This document shows positions 1 to 8,948 of a stretch of 64,000 nucleotides of DNA, piece by piece. Source of the stretch: Thiohalophilus thiocyanatoxydans (GTDB taxonomy: Bacteria; Pseudomonadota; Gammaproteobacteria; UBA6429; Thiohalophilaceae). How positions within the stretch are numbered: position 1 is the stretch's first letter; each line of letters opens with the position of its first letter. A program made the translations under genes and the position numbers. The stretch is taken from assembly GCF_004366735.1 (NCBI RefSeq), contig NZ_SOQX01000003.1:1-64000 (forward strand), in the 5' to 3' direction. The notes under the pieces were generated by a model. It saw only the letters and a program-made list of their open reading frames with translations, was not told the DNA's origin and made no database searches.

Positions 1-2
1 GA

Positions 3-128
3 GCCCGGCAGCTTCCGGTTTGGCTGCATGAGTACAACTGGCACCGCCCCCATGCCAGCCTGGATTACAAACCGCCGGTTAGCCGGTTGGGGCTTTCCGT
101 GAACAACCTGGTGGGTTTACACAGCTAG
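3..128 (+). mobile_element. C-terminal end of an IS481-like transposase (partial, cut by window edge)
   Basis: The frame is open from the window start to a TAG at 126-128. It encodes about 41 residues with the run YNWHRPHASLDYKPP followed by SRLGLSVNNL, the typical C-terminus of the DDE integrase domain in IS481 (and more loosely IS3) transposases. The catalytic residues would lie upstream, outside the window. No terminal inverted repeat could be recognised just after the stop, so whether this is an intact element cannot be judged. The family call is from remembered motif similarity. Confidence 0.7.
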
Positions 129-144
129 ATACTAGGGGCTAGTG

Positions 145-219
145 GTAGGCCGGACATAGCGGATGCGGTGTCCGGCAACCCGAAAAGTGCCCGATACCGC
201 GTTGCTATATCGGGCCTAC
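145..219. repeat. REP pair (BIME-like), copy 1
   Basis: GTAG is followed by the hairpin GCCGGACA...TGTCCGGC. After a short linker comes a second unit in inverse orientation, hairpin GCCCGATA...TATCGGGC ending CTAC, which is GTAG on the other strand. GTAG plus a palindrome, arranged head to head, is the classic form of REP sequences mobilised by TnpA-REP (RAYT) transposases. No RAYT gene lies in the window. Confidence 0.75.
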
Positions 220-231
220 TTGCTTCTGGCG

Positions 232-321
232 GTAGGCCGGACATAGCACCCTGCGGGCATAAACTCTGCGGTGTCCGGCAACTCGAAAGTGCCCGATACC
301 GCGTTGCTATATCGGGCCTAC
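232..321. repeat. REP pair (BIME-like), copy 2
   Basis: This is a near copy of the element at 145-219 with the same two hairpin stems and outer GTAG/CTAC ends. The loop of the first hairpin is longer and different in sequence. The two copies are direct repeats only 12 bases apart, as expected for a small BIME array. Confidence 0.75.
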
Positions 322-373
322 CTGCTGGTGCCAGATGACAGGGGCTAGCTGCTAGGTACCAGGTGCTAGTGGC

Positions 374-454
374 GTAGGTCAGGGTGCGCGTAGCGCTCCC
401 TGACATTCTTCGTATCGGCAGGGTGTCACGCAGGCTAACGCCAGCGTGACCTAC
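374..454. repeat. REP pair of a second sequence family
   Basis: It has the same architecture as the two upstream pairs but different stems: GTAG with GTCAGGG...CCCTGAC, then GTCACGC...GCGTGAC ending CTAC. The outer ends GTAGGTC and GACCTAC are inverted repeats. A different stem under the same plan suggests a second REP class. Confidence 0.65.
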
Positions 455-569
455 AGAATTAGCCAAAGTGTAAAGCGTGCATGAATTTGGAATAGTTGTT
501 TAGTTACCAGGTGCTAGTGACTCTTCTAGAAGGTATCATGGCAAAGTTTTTTGTTGATCGGGAAACCTG

Positions 570-1349
570 ATGTCGTTATTCACCTGGATTTTGCTGTTCA
601 GTCTGCTCGGCGGGGTGCTGAGTGTGCTGGCGGCGGCGCTGTTTTTACTGATCCCGGGGTTCACCCGGGAACGACTGCTGCCCCATTTTGTCAGCTTCGC
701 CATCGGCGCCCTGCTGGGCGCGGCGTTTCTGGCTCTGTTGCCGCACGCGCTGGGCGGCACGGACGACTTTCATCTGCTGGGCATGACCGTGTTGCTCGGG
801 CTGCTGGGCTTTTTCCTGCTGGAGAAGATGGTGCTGTGGCGCCATTGCCATCACGAGGTGTGCGAGGCGCATACGCCGGAACCGCATGCACACGATAACC
901 ATAATGCGGCGGGGACCCTGATCCTGATCGGTGACGGGGTGCATAATTTCGTGGACGGTGTGCTGATCGCCGCCGCCTTCATGACCGACATCCATCTGGG
1001 GATCGTCACTGCGCTGGCGGTGGCGGCGCACGAGATCCCGCAAGAGGTGGGTGACTTCGCCGTGCTGCTGCAAAGCGGTTTTAGCAGGCGCAAGGCGTTT
1101 GTGTTTAATGTCCTGGCCAGTCTGACGACCTTGATTGGCGCGGGACTGGCCTATTACAGTCTGGCCGATATGCAACAGGCCTTGCCGTTCGTGCTGGCCA
1201 TCGCGGCCTCCAGCTTTATCTATATTGCCGTGGCCGATCTGATTCCGGGCCTGCACAAGCGCGTCGAGTTCAGCCAGACCGTCCAGCAGATCATTCTTAT
1301 TTTGCTGGGGGTGGCGGTGATCTACCTGGCCCATTCCACACTGCATTAA
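570..1349 (+). CDS. ZIP-family metal transporter
   Basis: This 259-residue inner-membrane protein has about seven to eight hydrophobic segments and the two ZIP metal-site motifs: HNFVDG (about residues 125-130) in one helix and HEIPQE (about 154-159) in the next. ZIP proteins carry divalent metals such as zinc, iron or manganese into the cytoplasm. A His-rich loop (WRHCHHE then HTPEPHAHDNH, about residues 91-111) precedes the first motif and fits a metal-sensing or capture loop. The ATG at 570 follows GGGAAACC. It is transcribed alone; the next gene is convergent. The exact metal cannot be told from sequence. Confidence 0.88.
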   Translation: MSLFTWILLFSLLGGVLSVLAAALFLLIPGFTRERLLPHFVSFAIGALLGAAFLALLPHALGGTDDFHLLGMTVLLGLLGFFLLEKMVLWRHCHHEVCEAHTPEPHAHDNHNAAGTLILIGDGVHNFVDGVLIAAAFMTDIHLGIVTALAVAAHEIPQEVGDFAVLLQSGFSRRKAFVFNVLASLTTLIGAGLAYYSLADMQQALPFVLAIAASSFIYIAVADLIPGLHKRVEFSQTVQQIILILLGVAVIYLAHSTLH

Positions 1350-1369
1350 CGGCAGCTGTCTCAATACCA

Positions 1370-1498
1370 GTTCCCATTACCCGAGCAACCTGCGCAGGGT
1401 GGAACACGCGCAGCGGTTCCACCTGAACCGGAACAATCGGGATCCGTCACGTTGCGCCTTGAGCCAGGCTATTCGCTCAATGGACGGGTATTCGGAAC
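1370..1498 (-). repeat. 129-bp MITE-like element, copy 1
   Basis: The left end GTTCCCATTACC and right end GGGTATTCGGAAC form imperfect terminal inverted repeats. The interior has a hairpin GGTGGAAC...GTTCCACC. The reverse complement aligns along its length with 40496-40624, which is also 129 bases. It lies between the convergent ZIP and Usp genes and has no coding capacity. Confidence 0.65.
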
Positions 1499-1504
1499 GT
1501 TTAT

Positions 1505-2350
1505 CTAGCGCAGCAATAACACCGGCACGGTGGCGTTGCGGACCACGCTGGTGGTGGTGCTGCCGACCAGAAAACGGCGCACTACCGAGTGGCCCCAGGC
1601 GCCCATGATCAGCATGTCGATACTGTGCTCGCGCCGGTAATCGCACAATACCTGCTCGACATCGCCGCTGATAATACTCGCGGGGGCATCAAAACCGGCC
1701 GCTTCGAGAGTGCTTTGGGCCCAGTTGAGTTGTTTGCGATGCGCTTCGTTGTCGTTGCCGACCAGGATCAGGTGACAGGGGACCCCTTTAAACAGCGGAC
1801 TGCCGGCGACCATCTCGACCCCCTTGCGGGTGGTGTCGCTGCCGTCGAAGGCGAGCATGACCTTCTCGGGGGCCTTGAAGGTGTCGGTGGTGACCAGGAT
1901 CGGGCAATGCAGACTGCGTACCACGCTCTCCACCCGGCTGCCGACATGCGGTTTGAGTTTCTCGTCATGCTTGCCCAGCACCAGCAGGCGGGTGTCCTGC
2001 TCGATCGCCAGCAGTGAATCGAGCAGGTTGCCGTGGCGCTGGTGGGTAATGGGTTCAATGACGCCGTCGTCCATGGCGCGTTGTTTCGCGGTTTCCAGCA
2101 TCATACGGCCCTGCTCCAGCGCCAGCTTGCCGCGCTTTTCATCCAGTTCCGCCAGCTCCTGCAGCAGGGCCTCGCGACTGCCGAGGCCGATGTTGCCGCT
2201 CATGTCGGTTTGCGCCGGGTACTCCGATTTATCCAGCACGTGCAGCAACACCAGTGACACGGTCAGCCGCTGGCTGGCCCAGGCGCCGAAGTCACTCACC
2301 GCGGTGGAAACGTCGGTGCCGTCGATACAGGCGACTACGTTTTTCATCAT
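1505..2350 (-). CDS. Tandem universal stress protein (two UspA domains)
   Basis: The 281-residue cytoplasmic protein carries two Usp domains, roughly residues 1-150 and 155-281. The second ends with [21 protein letters not shown], close to the ATP-binding pattern G-2x-G-9x-G(S/T). The first half starts with the usual [11 protein letters not shown] strand and nucleotide loop. The family responds to stress and energy state, often by binding ATP. The start is one of two adjacent ATGs (2350 or 2347) behind AGGAAG. It lies 11 bases after the SulP stop, so the two genes are almost certainly co-transcribed. A Usp paired with an anion permease suggests regulation of transport under stress, which is inference. 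Confidence 0.88.
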   Translation of the reverse strand: MMKNVVACIDGTDVSTAVSDFGAWASQRLTVSLVLLHVLDKSEYPAQTDMSGNIGLGSREALLQELAELDEKRGKLALEQGRMMLETAKQRAMDDGVIEPITHQRHGNLLDSLLAIEQDTRLLVLGKHDEKLKPHVGSRVESVVRSLHCPILVTTDTFKAPEKVMLAFDGSDTTRKGVEMVAGSPLFKGVPCHLILVGNDNEAHRKQLNWAQSTLEAAGFDAPASIISGDVEQVLCDYRREHSIDMLIMGAWGHSVVRRFLVGSTTTSVVRNATVPVLLLR

Positions 2351-2361
2351 TCAGCTTCCTG

Positions 2362-3852
2362 TCAGTGGGCCATCAGTTTGTCGACGGCGTCGGGTTTGTC
2401 GTGTACGGCGAAGCGATCCACGATGGTGGCGCTGGCCTCGTTCAGGCCGATCACTTCCACCTCGGTGCCTTCGCGGCGGAATTTGAGCACCACCTTGTCC
2501 AGTGCGCTCACGGCAGTGATGTCCCAGAAGTGGGCCTCGCAGAGATCGATCACCACCTTGTCGACGGCCTCCTTGAAGTCGAAAAACTCGACGAACTTGT
2601 CCGCCGAGGCAAAGAAGACCTGACCCACCACCCGGTAGGTGCGGGTCAGGCCGTCGTCGCTGGCCTCCGAGACCACGTATTTGTACTGGCCCACCTTGTT
2701 GGCGAAGAACAGCGCACCCAGCAGCACGCCGACGAACACACCATACGCCAGATTGTGGGTGGCGACGACCACCACCACGGTGGCGATCATCACAATGTTG
2801 CTGCTCATCGGATGTTGTTTCAGATTCCGGATCGACTCCCAGCTGAAGGTCCCGATGGCGACCATGATCATCACGGCCACCAGTGCGGCCATGGGGATCT
2901 GCGCCACCCACCGGTCGAGAAAGACGACCATTAATAATAGAAACACGCCGGCTGACAGGGTCGAGAGCCGGGTGCGGCCGCCGGATTTGATGTTGATCAC
3001 CGACTGGCCGATCATCGCGCAACCGGCCATGCCGCCGAGCAGACCGGAGCCGATATTGGCGATGCCCTGGCCCTTGCATTCACGGTTCTTGTCGCTCGGG
3101 GTGTCGGTCAGATCGTCGACAATGGTGGCGGTCATTAGCGACTCCAGCAGCCCGACCACGGCCAGCGAGACGGAATAGGGCAGGATGATTAACAGGGTCT
3201 CGAGATTCAGCGGCACGTCGGGCCAGAGGAAGACCGGCAGGGTGTCGGGCAGCTCGCCCATGCTGCCGACGTTGCGAATATCCATATCCAGCCAGATGGC
3301 CAGCGCGGTCAGCACCACGATGGTGACCAGCGGCGAAGGGATGGAGCGGGTGAGATAGGGAAACAGGTAGATGATTCCCAGTCCGCCGGCGGTCATGGCG
3401 TAGACATGCCAGGTGACCCCGTCGGTGGCCGGGTTCAGTTCCGGCAACTGGGCCAGAAAGATCAGGATCGCCAGCGCGTTGACGAAGCCGGTGACCACCG
3501 AGCGCGAGACAAAGCGCATCAGCGAGCCGAGCTTGAGATAGCCGGCGCCAATCTGCAGCAGGCCGGTCAGCAGGGTGGCGGCCAGCAGGTATTCCAGCCC
3601 GTGTTCTTTGACCAGGGTGACCATCAGCAACGCCATGGCACCGGTGGCGGCGGAGATCATGCCGGTACGGCCGCCGGTGAAGGCGATCACCACAGCGATA
3701 CAGAACGAGGCGTAGAGGCCGACTTTGGGATCGACCCCGGCGATAATGGAAAAGGCGATCGCCTCGGGGATCAGCGCCAGCGCCACCACGATGCCGGCGA
3801 GCAGATCGCCGCGGGGGTTGCTGAGCCAGTTGGTTTTCAGGGTCTGGTACAT
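2362..3852 (-). CDS. SulP-family anion permease with STAS domain
   Basis: This 496-residue inner-membrane protein has an N-terminal multi-helix SulP (SLC26-like) core, including [20 protein letters not shown] near the start, and a C-terminal cytoplasmic STAS domain (about residues 385-490). The family moves sulfate or bicarbonate with sodium or protons. The open frame runs further upstream, but those residues are Arg/Cys/Pro-rich and unlike the family. The ATG at 3852 gives the normal SulP N-terminus, MYQTLKTNW. The gene lies upstream of the Usp gene in one operon. In an autotrophic sulfur oxidiser either bicarbonate uptake or sulfate movement would fit; the sequence does not decide. Confidence 0.88.
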   Translation of the reverse strand: MYQTLKTNWLSNPRGDLLAGIVVALALIPEAIAFSIIAGVDPKVGLYASFCIAVVIAFTGGRTGMISAATGAMALLMVTLVKEHGLEYLLAATLLTGLLQIGAGYLKLGSLMRFVSRSVVTGFVNALAILIFLAQLPELNPATDGVTWHVYAMTAGGLGIIYLFPYLTRSIPSPLVTIVVLTALAIWLDMDIRNVGSMGELPDTLPVFLWPDVPLNLETLLIILPYSVSLAVVGLLESLMTATIVDDLTDTPSDKNRECKGQGIANIGSGLLGGMAGCAMIGQSVINIKSGGRTRLSTLSAGVFLLLMVVFLDRWVAQIPMAALVAVMIMVAIGTFSWESIRNLKQHPMSSNIVMIATVVVVVATHNLAYGVFVGVLLGALFFANKVGQYKYVVSEASDDGLTRTYRVVGQVFFASADKFVEFFDFKEAVDKVVIDLCEAHFWDITAVSALDKVVLKFRREGTEVEVIGLNEASATIVDRFAVHDKPDAVDKLMAH

Positions 3853-4112
3853 GGCGTCGGTATTCCGGTTTGCAATAGTCGTGCGCTGCGTCAGACACGA
3901 AATCGGCGCAACACGGCCGCCAGCGGCGGCAACGACCGTTAAGTTGGGAGAATGAAAGCATTGGCGGGCACCGCCGGTGCGCCACAGCGGACAGAAAGTC
4001 GATCGTGACGGAAGGGGTGCGGGGGCAAACGCGGCGCGCACTATAGCACAAAGCGCCCGGCAAGGCACACGGCGGGTGTGCCGAGCACCAAGTTAAAGCG
4101 TATCATCCCCCC

Positions 4113-4466
4113 ATGAGCCTGACCGATACCGAACTCGAGCAACTGCGCGCCGCCCTGCTGGCGCAGCGGGCCGCGCTGGATGCGACCCGCGAGGCCAATG
4201 CCGAGGCCAGCTCGACCGTGGAGCTGGATCAGACCCGGGTCGGTCGCCTCTCGCGCATGGATGCCCTGCAGGGTCAGGCCATGTCACAGGCCGCCGGCCA
4301 GCGCCGCCAGCAGATGCTCACGCGTATCGAGACGGCGCTGCGGCGGATGGATCAGGGCGAGTATGGTGATTGCCTGCGTTGTGAGGAGCCCATCGCCGCC
4401 GCCCGCCTGTTCGCCGACCCCGCCGCCACCCTCTGTATCCGCTGCGCCAGCGCCAGCGAGCAATGA
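4113..4466 (+). CDS. DksA/TraR-type C4 zinc finger protein
   Basis: The 117-residue protein has an N-terminal helical coiled-coil region and a C-terminal zinc finger with CLRC and CIRC pairs (about residues 88-111). This is the DksA/TraR arrangement. DksA-type proteins enter the RNA polymerase secondary channel and alter promoter kinetics with ppGpp. The protein is shorter than E. coli DksA (151 residues) and lies nearer to the short DksA-like proteins, so it may be an accessory paralogue. It is divergent from the SulP/Usp operon. Confidence 0.82.
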   Translation: MSLTDTELEQLRAALLAQRAALDATREANAEASSTVELDQTRVGRLSRMDALQGQAMSQAAGQRRQQMLTRIETALRRMDQGEYGDCLRCEEPIAAARLFADPAATLCIRCASASEQ

Positions 4467-4478
4467 TTCGCGCAAAAG

Positions 4479-4638
4479 CGGTGATAAAACGCAGAGGACG
4501 TTTATGCCCGTTGTTTGGGTGCGGAGACGCGGAGGCGCTGAGAAGTGAAAGCGATTAATTATATTTACCGCCTGCCGTCTCTTGTTTCAGTGAGAACGAA
4601 CCCATAGAAAATCTCCGCGTCTCCCCGTTATTCACCGC
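4479..4638. repeat. Intergenic inverted repeat of the CGCAGAG class
   Basis: The left arm (about 4479-4550) carries GCGGTGATAAAACGCAGAGG and then GCGGAGACGCGGAGGCG. The right arm (4607-4638) carries CTCCGCGTCTCC and a terminal TTCACCGC. The arms are imperfect inverted repeats made of short phased units. It occupies most of the space between the DksA-like gene and the clpB promoter. Confidence 0.6.
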
Positions 4639-4708
4639 ATAGCCGGGCAGGGTAGGGGCTTTGAACCTGATTCCGGTCTATCGTTGAGGACTTGTTTTGC
4701 CGCTGCGC

Positions 4709-4734
4709 CTTGAATCCCGCATAACCGGCCCTAT
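4709..4734 (+). promoter_or_regulatory. Sigma-32-type heat-shock promoter of clpB
   Basis: CTTGAAT at 4709-4715 and CCCTAT at 4729-4734 are separated by 13 bases. The consensus is CTTGAAA, N11-14, CCCCAT. It lies 47 bases upstream of the clpB ATG, and clpB is a classic RpoH target. Confidence 0.78.
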
Positions 4735-4781
4735 TTTTGTAGGAGTCATTGAAATTTTATCCGTACAGGGGAAACCGACTC

Positions 4782-7379
4782 ATGCGAATGGACAAACTCA
4801 CCAGCAAATTCCAGATGGCGATCGCCGACGCCCAGAGCCTGGCGGTCGGGCGCGATCACCAGATGATCGAGCCGGTGCATCTGATGAGCGCGCTGCTGGA
4901 TCAGGAAGGCGGCAGCGTCTCGCATCTGCTGGCCCAGGCCGACGTTAACGTCAATCTGCTGCGCTCCCAGCTGGGTGAAGCGCTGGATCATCTGCCGCAG
5001 ATCGAGGATGCCACCGGCGAGGTGCACATCTCCAACGATCTGTCGCGATTGCTGAATCTGACCGACAAGCTGGCGCAAAAGCGTCAGGACAAGTACATCT
5101 CCAGCGAGCTGTTCGTACTGGCGGCGGTGGACGACAAGAGCAACCTCGGAGAGCTCCTGCGCAAGGCCGGCGCCGATAAGGGCGCGCTCGAAAAAGCGAT
5201 CGAGAATGTGCGCGGCGGGCAACAGGTGGATGATCCCAACGCCGAGGAACAGCGCCAGGCGCTGGAAAAATACACCATCGATCTCACCGAGCGGGCCGAG
5301 CAGGGCAAGCTGGATCCGGTCATCGGCCGCGATGACGAGATCCGTCGTGCCGTGCAGGTACTGCAACGGCGTACCAAGAACAACCCGGTGCTGATCGGCG
5401 AACCCGGCGTGGGCAAGACCGCCATCGTCGAGGGGCTGGCGCAACGGATCATTAACGGCGAGGTGCCCGACGGGCTGAAGAACAAACGGGTGCTGTCGCT
5501 GGATATGGGTTCGCTGCTGGCAGGCGCCAAGTTCCGTGGCGAGTTCGAAGAGCGACTCAAGGGCGTGCTCAGTGATCTCTCCAAACAGGAAGGCCAGGTC
5601 ATTCTGTTTATCGACGAGATCCATACCGTGGTCGGCGCCGGCAAGGCGGAAGGCTCGATGGATGCCGGCAACATGCTCAAGCCGGCCCTGGCTCGTGGCG
5701 AACTGCACTGCATCGGTGCCACCACCCTGGACGAGTACCGCAAGTACATCGAGAAGGACGCGGCCCTGGAGCGTCGTTTCCAGAAGGTGCAGGTGGATGA
5801 ACCGAGCGTGGAAGATACGGTGGCGATCCTGCGCGGGCTGAAAGAGAAATACGAAGTCCATCACGGGGTGGATATTACCGATCCGGCCATTGTCTCCGCC
5901 GCCATGCTGTCACACCGTTATATTACCGAGCGACAGTTGCCCGACAAGGCAATCGATCTCATTGATGAAGCCGCCAGCCGGATTCGCATGGAGATCGATT
6001 CCAAACCCGAATCCATGGATAAACTCGATCGCAGGCTGATTCAGCTCAAGATTGAACACGAAGCGTTGAAAAAAGAGAGTGACGAAGCCTCGCTGGAACG
6101 TCTCGGCAAGCTGAAAGAGGAGATCAGCAAACTGGAACGCGAATACCACGATCTCGAAGAGATCTGGAATTCGGAAAAAGCCGCGGTGCAGGGTTCCCAG
6201 CACGTTAAAGAAGAGCTGGAGCGGGCCCGCATCGAACTGGATACCGCGCGCCGGGCCGGCGATCTGACCCGCATGTCCGAGCTGCAGTACGGCAAGATCC
6301 CTGAACTGGAAAAACAGCTGGAGATGGCCTCCCAGGCCGAGGTCCAGGAGACGATCCTGCTGCGTACCTCGGTGACCGAGGAGGAGATCGCCGAAGTGGT
6401 TTCCAAGTGGACCGGCATCCCGGTCTCCAAGATGCTCGAAGGCGAGCGCGACAAACTGCTGCGCATGGAAGAGGCACTGCACCAGCGCGTGGTGGGACAG
6501 GACGAGGCGGTCAAGTCGGTGGCCGACGCCATTCGCCGCTCGCGCGCGGGTCTCTCCGATCCCAACCGGCCCAACGGCTCGTTCCTGTTCCTCGGCCCGA
6601 CCGGGGTGGGCAAGACCGAATTAACCAAGTCGCTGGCCTCCTTCCTGTTCGATACCGAAGAGGCGATGGTGCGCATCGACATGTCCGAGTTCATGGAGAA
6701 ACACTCGGTGGCCCGCCTGATCGGCGCCCCGCCGGGCTATGTCGGTTATGAAGAGGGCGGTTACCTGACCGAAGCGGTACGCCGCAAACCCTATTCGGTG
6801 ATCCTGCTCGACGAGGTCGAAAAGGCCCATCCCGATGTGTTCAACATTCTCTTGCAGGTGCTGGATGACGGTCGCCTGACCGACGGTCACGGGCGGACCG
6901 TGGATTTTCGTAACACGGTGATCGTCATGACTTCCAACCTGGGCTCGCAACAGATCCAGGAGATGGCCGGCGAGGAGAATTACGACGCGATGAAAGCCAC
7001 GGTGATGGAGATCATCGGCCAGCACTTCCGGCCCGAGTTCATCAACCGCGTCGACGAAGTGGTCGTGTTCCATCCGCTGGCCCGCGAACAGATCCGGGCT
7101 ATCGCCGGTATCCAGTTCGACTACCTGCGCAAGCGCCTGCAGGATCGGCACATGGACATCGAGCTGACCGAAACCGCGCTGGACAAAATCGGCGAAGCCG
7201 GTTTCGATCCGGTTTACGGCGCCCGGCCGCTCAAGCGCGCGATCCAGCAACAGGTGGAAAACACCCTGGCGCAGGAGATCCTCTCCGGCAAGTTCGTGCC
7301 CGGCGATGTGATCAAGGTCGACGTCGAGGACGACCGGTTCGTCTTCGGCAAATCCGACCGCAAGGCCTCGGCGGCTTAA
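4782..7379 (+). CDS. clpB: ClpB disaggregase (Hsp100 AAA+ chaperone)
   Basis: This 865-residue cytoplasmic hexameric ATPase resolubilises aggregated protein with DnaK. The domains in order are: Clp N-domain (about 1-145), AAA-1 with Walker A GEPGVGKT, a long coiled-coil middle domain (about 400-525), AAA-2 with Walker A GPTGVGKT, and the C-terminal D2-small domain. Full family length is present. The ATG at 4782 was chosen because it gives the canonical [11 protein letters not shown] start and follows AGGGG; an in-frame codon further upstream would add an atypical 11-residue leader. It has its own heat-shock promoter upstream and a hairpin terminator at 7440. Confidence 0.97.
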   Translation: MRMDKLTSKFQMAIADAQSLAVGRDHQMIEPVHLMSALLDQEGGSVSHLLAQADVNVNLLRSQLGEALDHLPQIEDATGEVHISNDLSRLLNLTDKLAQKRQDKYISSELFVLAAVDDKSNLGELLRKAGADKGALEKAIENVRGGQQVDDPNAEEQRQALEKYTIDLTERAEQGKLDPVIGRDDEIRRAVQVLQRRTKNNPVLIGEPGVGKTAIVEGLAQRIINGEVPDGLKNKRVLSLDMGSLLAGAKFRGEFEERLKGVLSDLSKQEGQVILFIDEIHTVVGAGKAEGSMDAGNMLKPALARGELHCIGATTLDEYRKYIEKDAALERRFQKVQVDEPSVEDTVAILRGLKEKYEVHHGVDITDPAIVSAAMLSHRYITERQLPDKAIDLIDEAASRIRMEIDSKPESMDKLDRRLIQLKIEHEALKKESDEASLERLGKLKEEISKLEREYHDLEEIWNSEKAAVQGSQHVKEELERARIELDTARRAGDLTRMSELQYGKIPELEKQLEMASQAEVQETILLRTSVTEEEIAEVVSKWTGIPVSKMLEGERDKLLRMEEALHQRVVGQDEAVKSVADAIRRSRAGLSDPNRPNGSFLFLGPTGVGKTELTKSLASFLFDTEEAMVRIDMSEFMEKHSVARLIGAPPGYVGYEEGGYLTEAVRRKPYSVILLDEVEKAHPDVFNILLQVLDDGRLTDGHGRTVDFRNTVIVMTSNLGSQQIQEMAGEENYDAMKATVMEIIGQHFRPEFINRVDEVVVFHPLAREQIRAIAGIQFDYLRKRLQDRHMDIELTETALDKIGEAGFDPVYGARPLKRAIQQQVENTLAQEILSGKFVPGDVIKVDVEDDRFVFGKSDRKASAA

Positions 7380-7390
7380 AACCCAGGGAT

Positions 7391-7563
7391 CACCGCAGAG
7401 ACGCAGAGGAACGCAGAGAAAAATTTATAACCATTCACAATGCCGGCTTACGCCGGCATTTTTTTGAATTGCATTGTAGTTCTGGATCTATGTTTGGCAA
7501 AGGTGGTCGTTTCTATACAGGCCCAAAAATAAAACCTCTGCGATCCTCTGCGTCTCTGCGGTA
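7391..7563. repeat. Intergenic inverted repeat of the CGCAGAG class around the clpB terminator
   Basis: The left arm (7391-7421) reads CACCGCAGAGACGCAGAGG and continues with CGCAGAG. The right arm (7535-7563) is its near reverse complement, ending CTCTGCGTCTCTGCGGT. The clpB terminator lies between the arms. Confidence 0.7.
7440..7465 (+). terminator. Rho-independent terminator of clpB
   Basis: The stem ATGCCGGC/GCCGGCAT has a TTAC loop and is followed by a run of seven T. Confidence 0.88.
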
Positions 7564-7577
7564 AAAAATATATCTCA

Positions 7578-8222
7578 TCAAAAGTGCATGTTCATGATGC
7601 GCTGGCGGGCGCGGTGGTAGGCGTCCCGGGTGAGGACGCCTTCGTCCGCCAGACGGTCCAGTTCTTTCAGCTCGATGGCCAGCATCTCTTTTTTATCAAA
7701 CGTGACTGCCTGGCTGGCGGCGAGAATGCGGGTGCGCAGTTCGGCGACAAAGTGGCGAAAGCTTTCGGGATCGGGTTTGTTGTACAACAGACGTAATAGC
7801 GGGCAACTGCCGTAGCGGCTGCGAAACTCGGTGACATTGGGGGAGTGGTAGATAAACAGGATCAGAAAACCACAGGTCAGCAATATAAAGGCAATGATAA
7901 ACGGCAACAGCCGGTTCAGTGTTGCCGGGTCCTGATGCAGCCAGAGATAATAGCCGAACGCCAGCGTGGTCAGCGCAAAACAGATCATTCCCAGCAGCCA
8001 GCGCCAGGCGATGCGCCGATGGCGTACCGGCCACGGCTCCAGCATACTGAGGTTCAGATGATAGCTTTGCCGCCCGAACAGATCCTGATCGATGACTTTG
8101 ACGAACTTGTCATTATAGATTTCGATACGACGTAACTGTCCCATACTGCGTGACTGCTGGGACAGTACCGTGTTGATCCGTCGGTTGCCGGCGGAGGATG
8201 TGCTCGGATCGGTGACGCGCAT
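7578..8222 (-). CDS. Unknown membrane protein with a SHOCT-like C-terminus
   Basis: The protein has 214 residues. The N-terminal half is soluble and basic. Two hydrophobic segments follow at about residues 76-96 and 106-126, then a cytoplasmic tail. The tail ends with LKELDRLADEGVLTRDAYH, which fits the short C-terminal SHOCT helix pair found in many membrane or oligomeric proteins. The ATG at 8222 follows CAGGC; a TTG one codon earlier and an internal ATG at 8144 are alternatives. It stands alone between the clpB repeat and a decayed region. No function can be assigned. Confidence 0.6.
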   Translation of the reverse strand: MRVTDPSTSSAGNRRINTVLSQQSRSMGQLRRIEIYNDKFVKVIDQDLFGRQSYHLNLSMLEPWPVRHRRIAWRWLLGMICFALTTLAFGYYLWLHQDPATLNRLLPFIIAFILLTCGFLILFIYHSPNVTEFRSRYGSCPLLRLLYNKPDPESFRHFVAELRTRILAASQAVTFDKKEMLAIELKELDRLADEGVLTRDAYHRARQRIMNMHF

Positions 8223-8530
8223 CAAGCCTGTCTTGTTCCGTTTCTGCGTGGTGCATCATAGCCCAACCGCTGATGCCACGACAGTCGTTCGGTCGTTCAA
8301 ACCCGCTGTTGCTGATATGGGTGAACTTGCCCGGTGGTGGGATGTCATAAAGCCAATCCCGCGCGCTGGCACCGCTTGCTGCGCCGGGTTTGTGGGCTGC
8401 CGGGTTTGGGCCAGGCCGGCTGCGGCCAGGTATGTTGAATTACCACCTTGCACCGGCGCGGGGAGATGCCGGGCCAGTGCTATGGCCTGCCGGGGTGGTC
8501 CTGTGTCGAAGGGGTGCGCAGGGATGAGAC

Positions 8531-8640
8531 TGGTACCCGATGACTATTCTGGCGGCGGGACGCCATGGGGAGGTGCTGCCCAACCAGAATGGGCGCCGCT
8601 GCGGCTGGTGGTGCCGTGGAAATACGGTTTCAAGCGCATC
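8531..8640 (+). pseudogene. Remnant of an MsrP/YedY-type molybdopterin oxidoreductase
   Basis: One frame reads YPMTILAAGRHGEVLPNQNG up to 8593. A shift by one base then gives APLRLVVPWKYGFKRI up to 8640. Joined, they match the signature of MsrP/YedY-like (sulfite-oxidase fold) proteins, HP(L/M)T..A.G.YG..LPNQNGAPLRL(I/V)VPWKYGFK. The break sits in a G run at 8591-8593 and is explained by loss of one G. Upstream and downstream parts of the gene are not recognisable, so this is a small decayed fragment. The match is to remembered family motifs. Confidence 0.65.
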
Positions 8641-8948
8641 AACCCGAGCCAGACGCACAAGCGCGCCTGCGGGGTCGGGCCGCGCGCCCGGGCGGGCATT
8701 GATGCAATCTGCAACCTGGCGTTGCGCGGCACGACAAAAAGAGTGCAAACCGCAGGGCCGGGCGCGGTTTTGTCGACAGGCGCACGTAAACACATGCATC
8801 CGGGGAAAGGTTTGTACTATCATGACGACATCCCGCTGTGGGGTCACAGAATGTGATTCCGGTGAACAGCCTGCTCAGACGGGCGCCAAGAAAAACAATT
8901 ACTACAGTAAAAACCAAGACTTAACTGAAGGTATACGAGGAGGACTGA
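8641..8948. other. Non-coding region upstream of soxB
   Basis: No credible gene is seen here or in 8223-8530. A long interrupted hairpin at 8732-8774 pairs CGACAAAA with TTTTGTCG and, inside it, AAACCGC with GCGGTTT. It could affect soxB transcription, but no promoter was assigned with confidence. Confidence 0.4.

Larger units (their letters stand above)
126..535. repeat. CTAG-rich intergenic segment
   Basis: Between the transposase end and the ZIP gene there is no credible gene. Variants of a unit resembling ACCAGGTGCTAGTG recur, with eight CTAG tetramers in about 410 bases. CTAG is usually rare in bacterial DNA. Similar CTAG strings occur at 16270-16308 and, as a single unit, at 10820-10833. 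Three REP pairs are embedded in this segment and listed separately. Confidence 0.6.

Noticed and set aside
3853..4068. N-terminal extension of the SulP permease
   Set aside because: The extra 72 residues are Arg/Cys/Pro-rich and not family-like; the start at 3852 gives the normal N-terminus.
8170..8856. 228-codon open frame upstream of soxB
   Set aside because: Cys/Gly-rich, no coherent domain; only a short part matches an MsrP-type protein and that needs a frameshift, so it was called a remnant.
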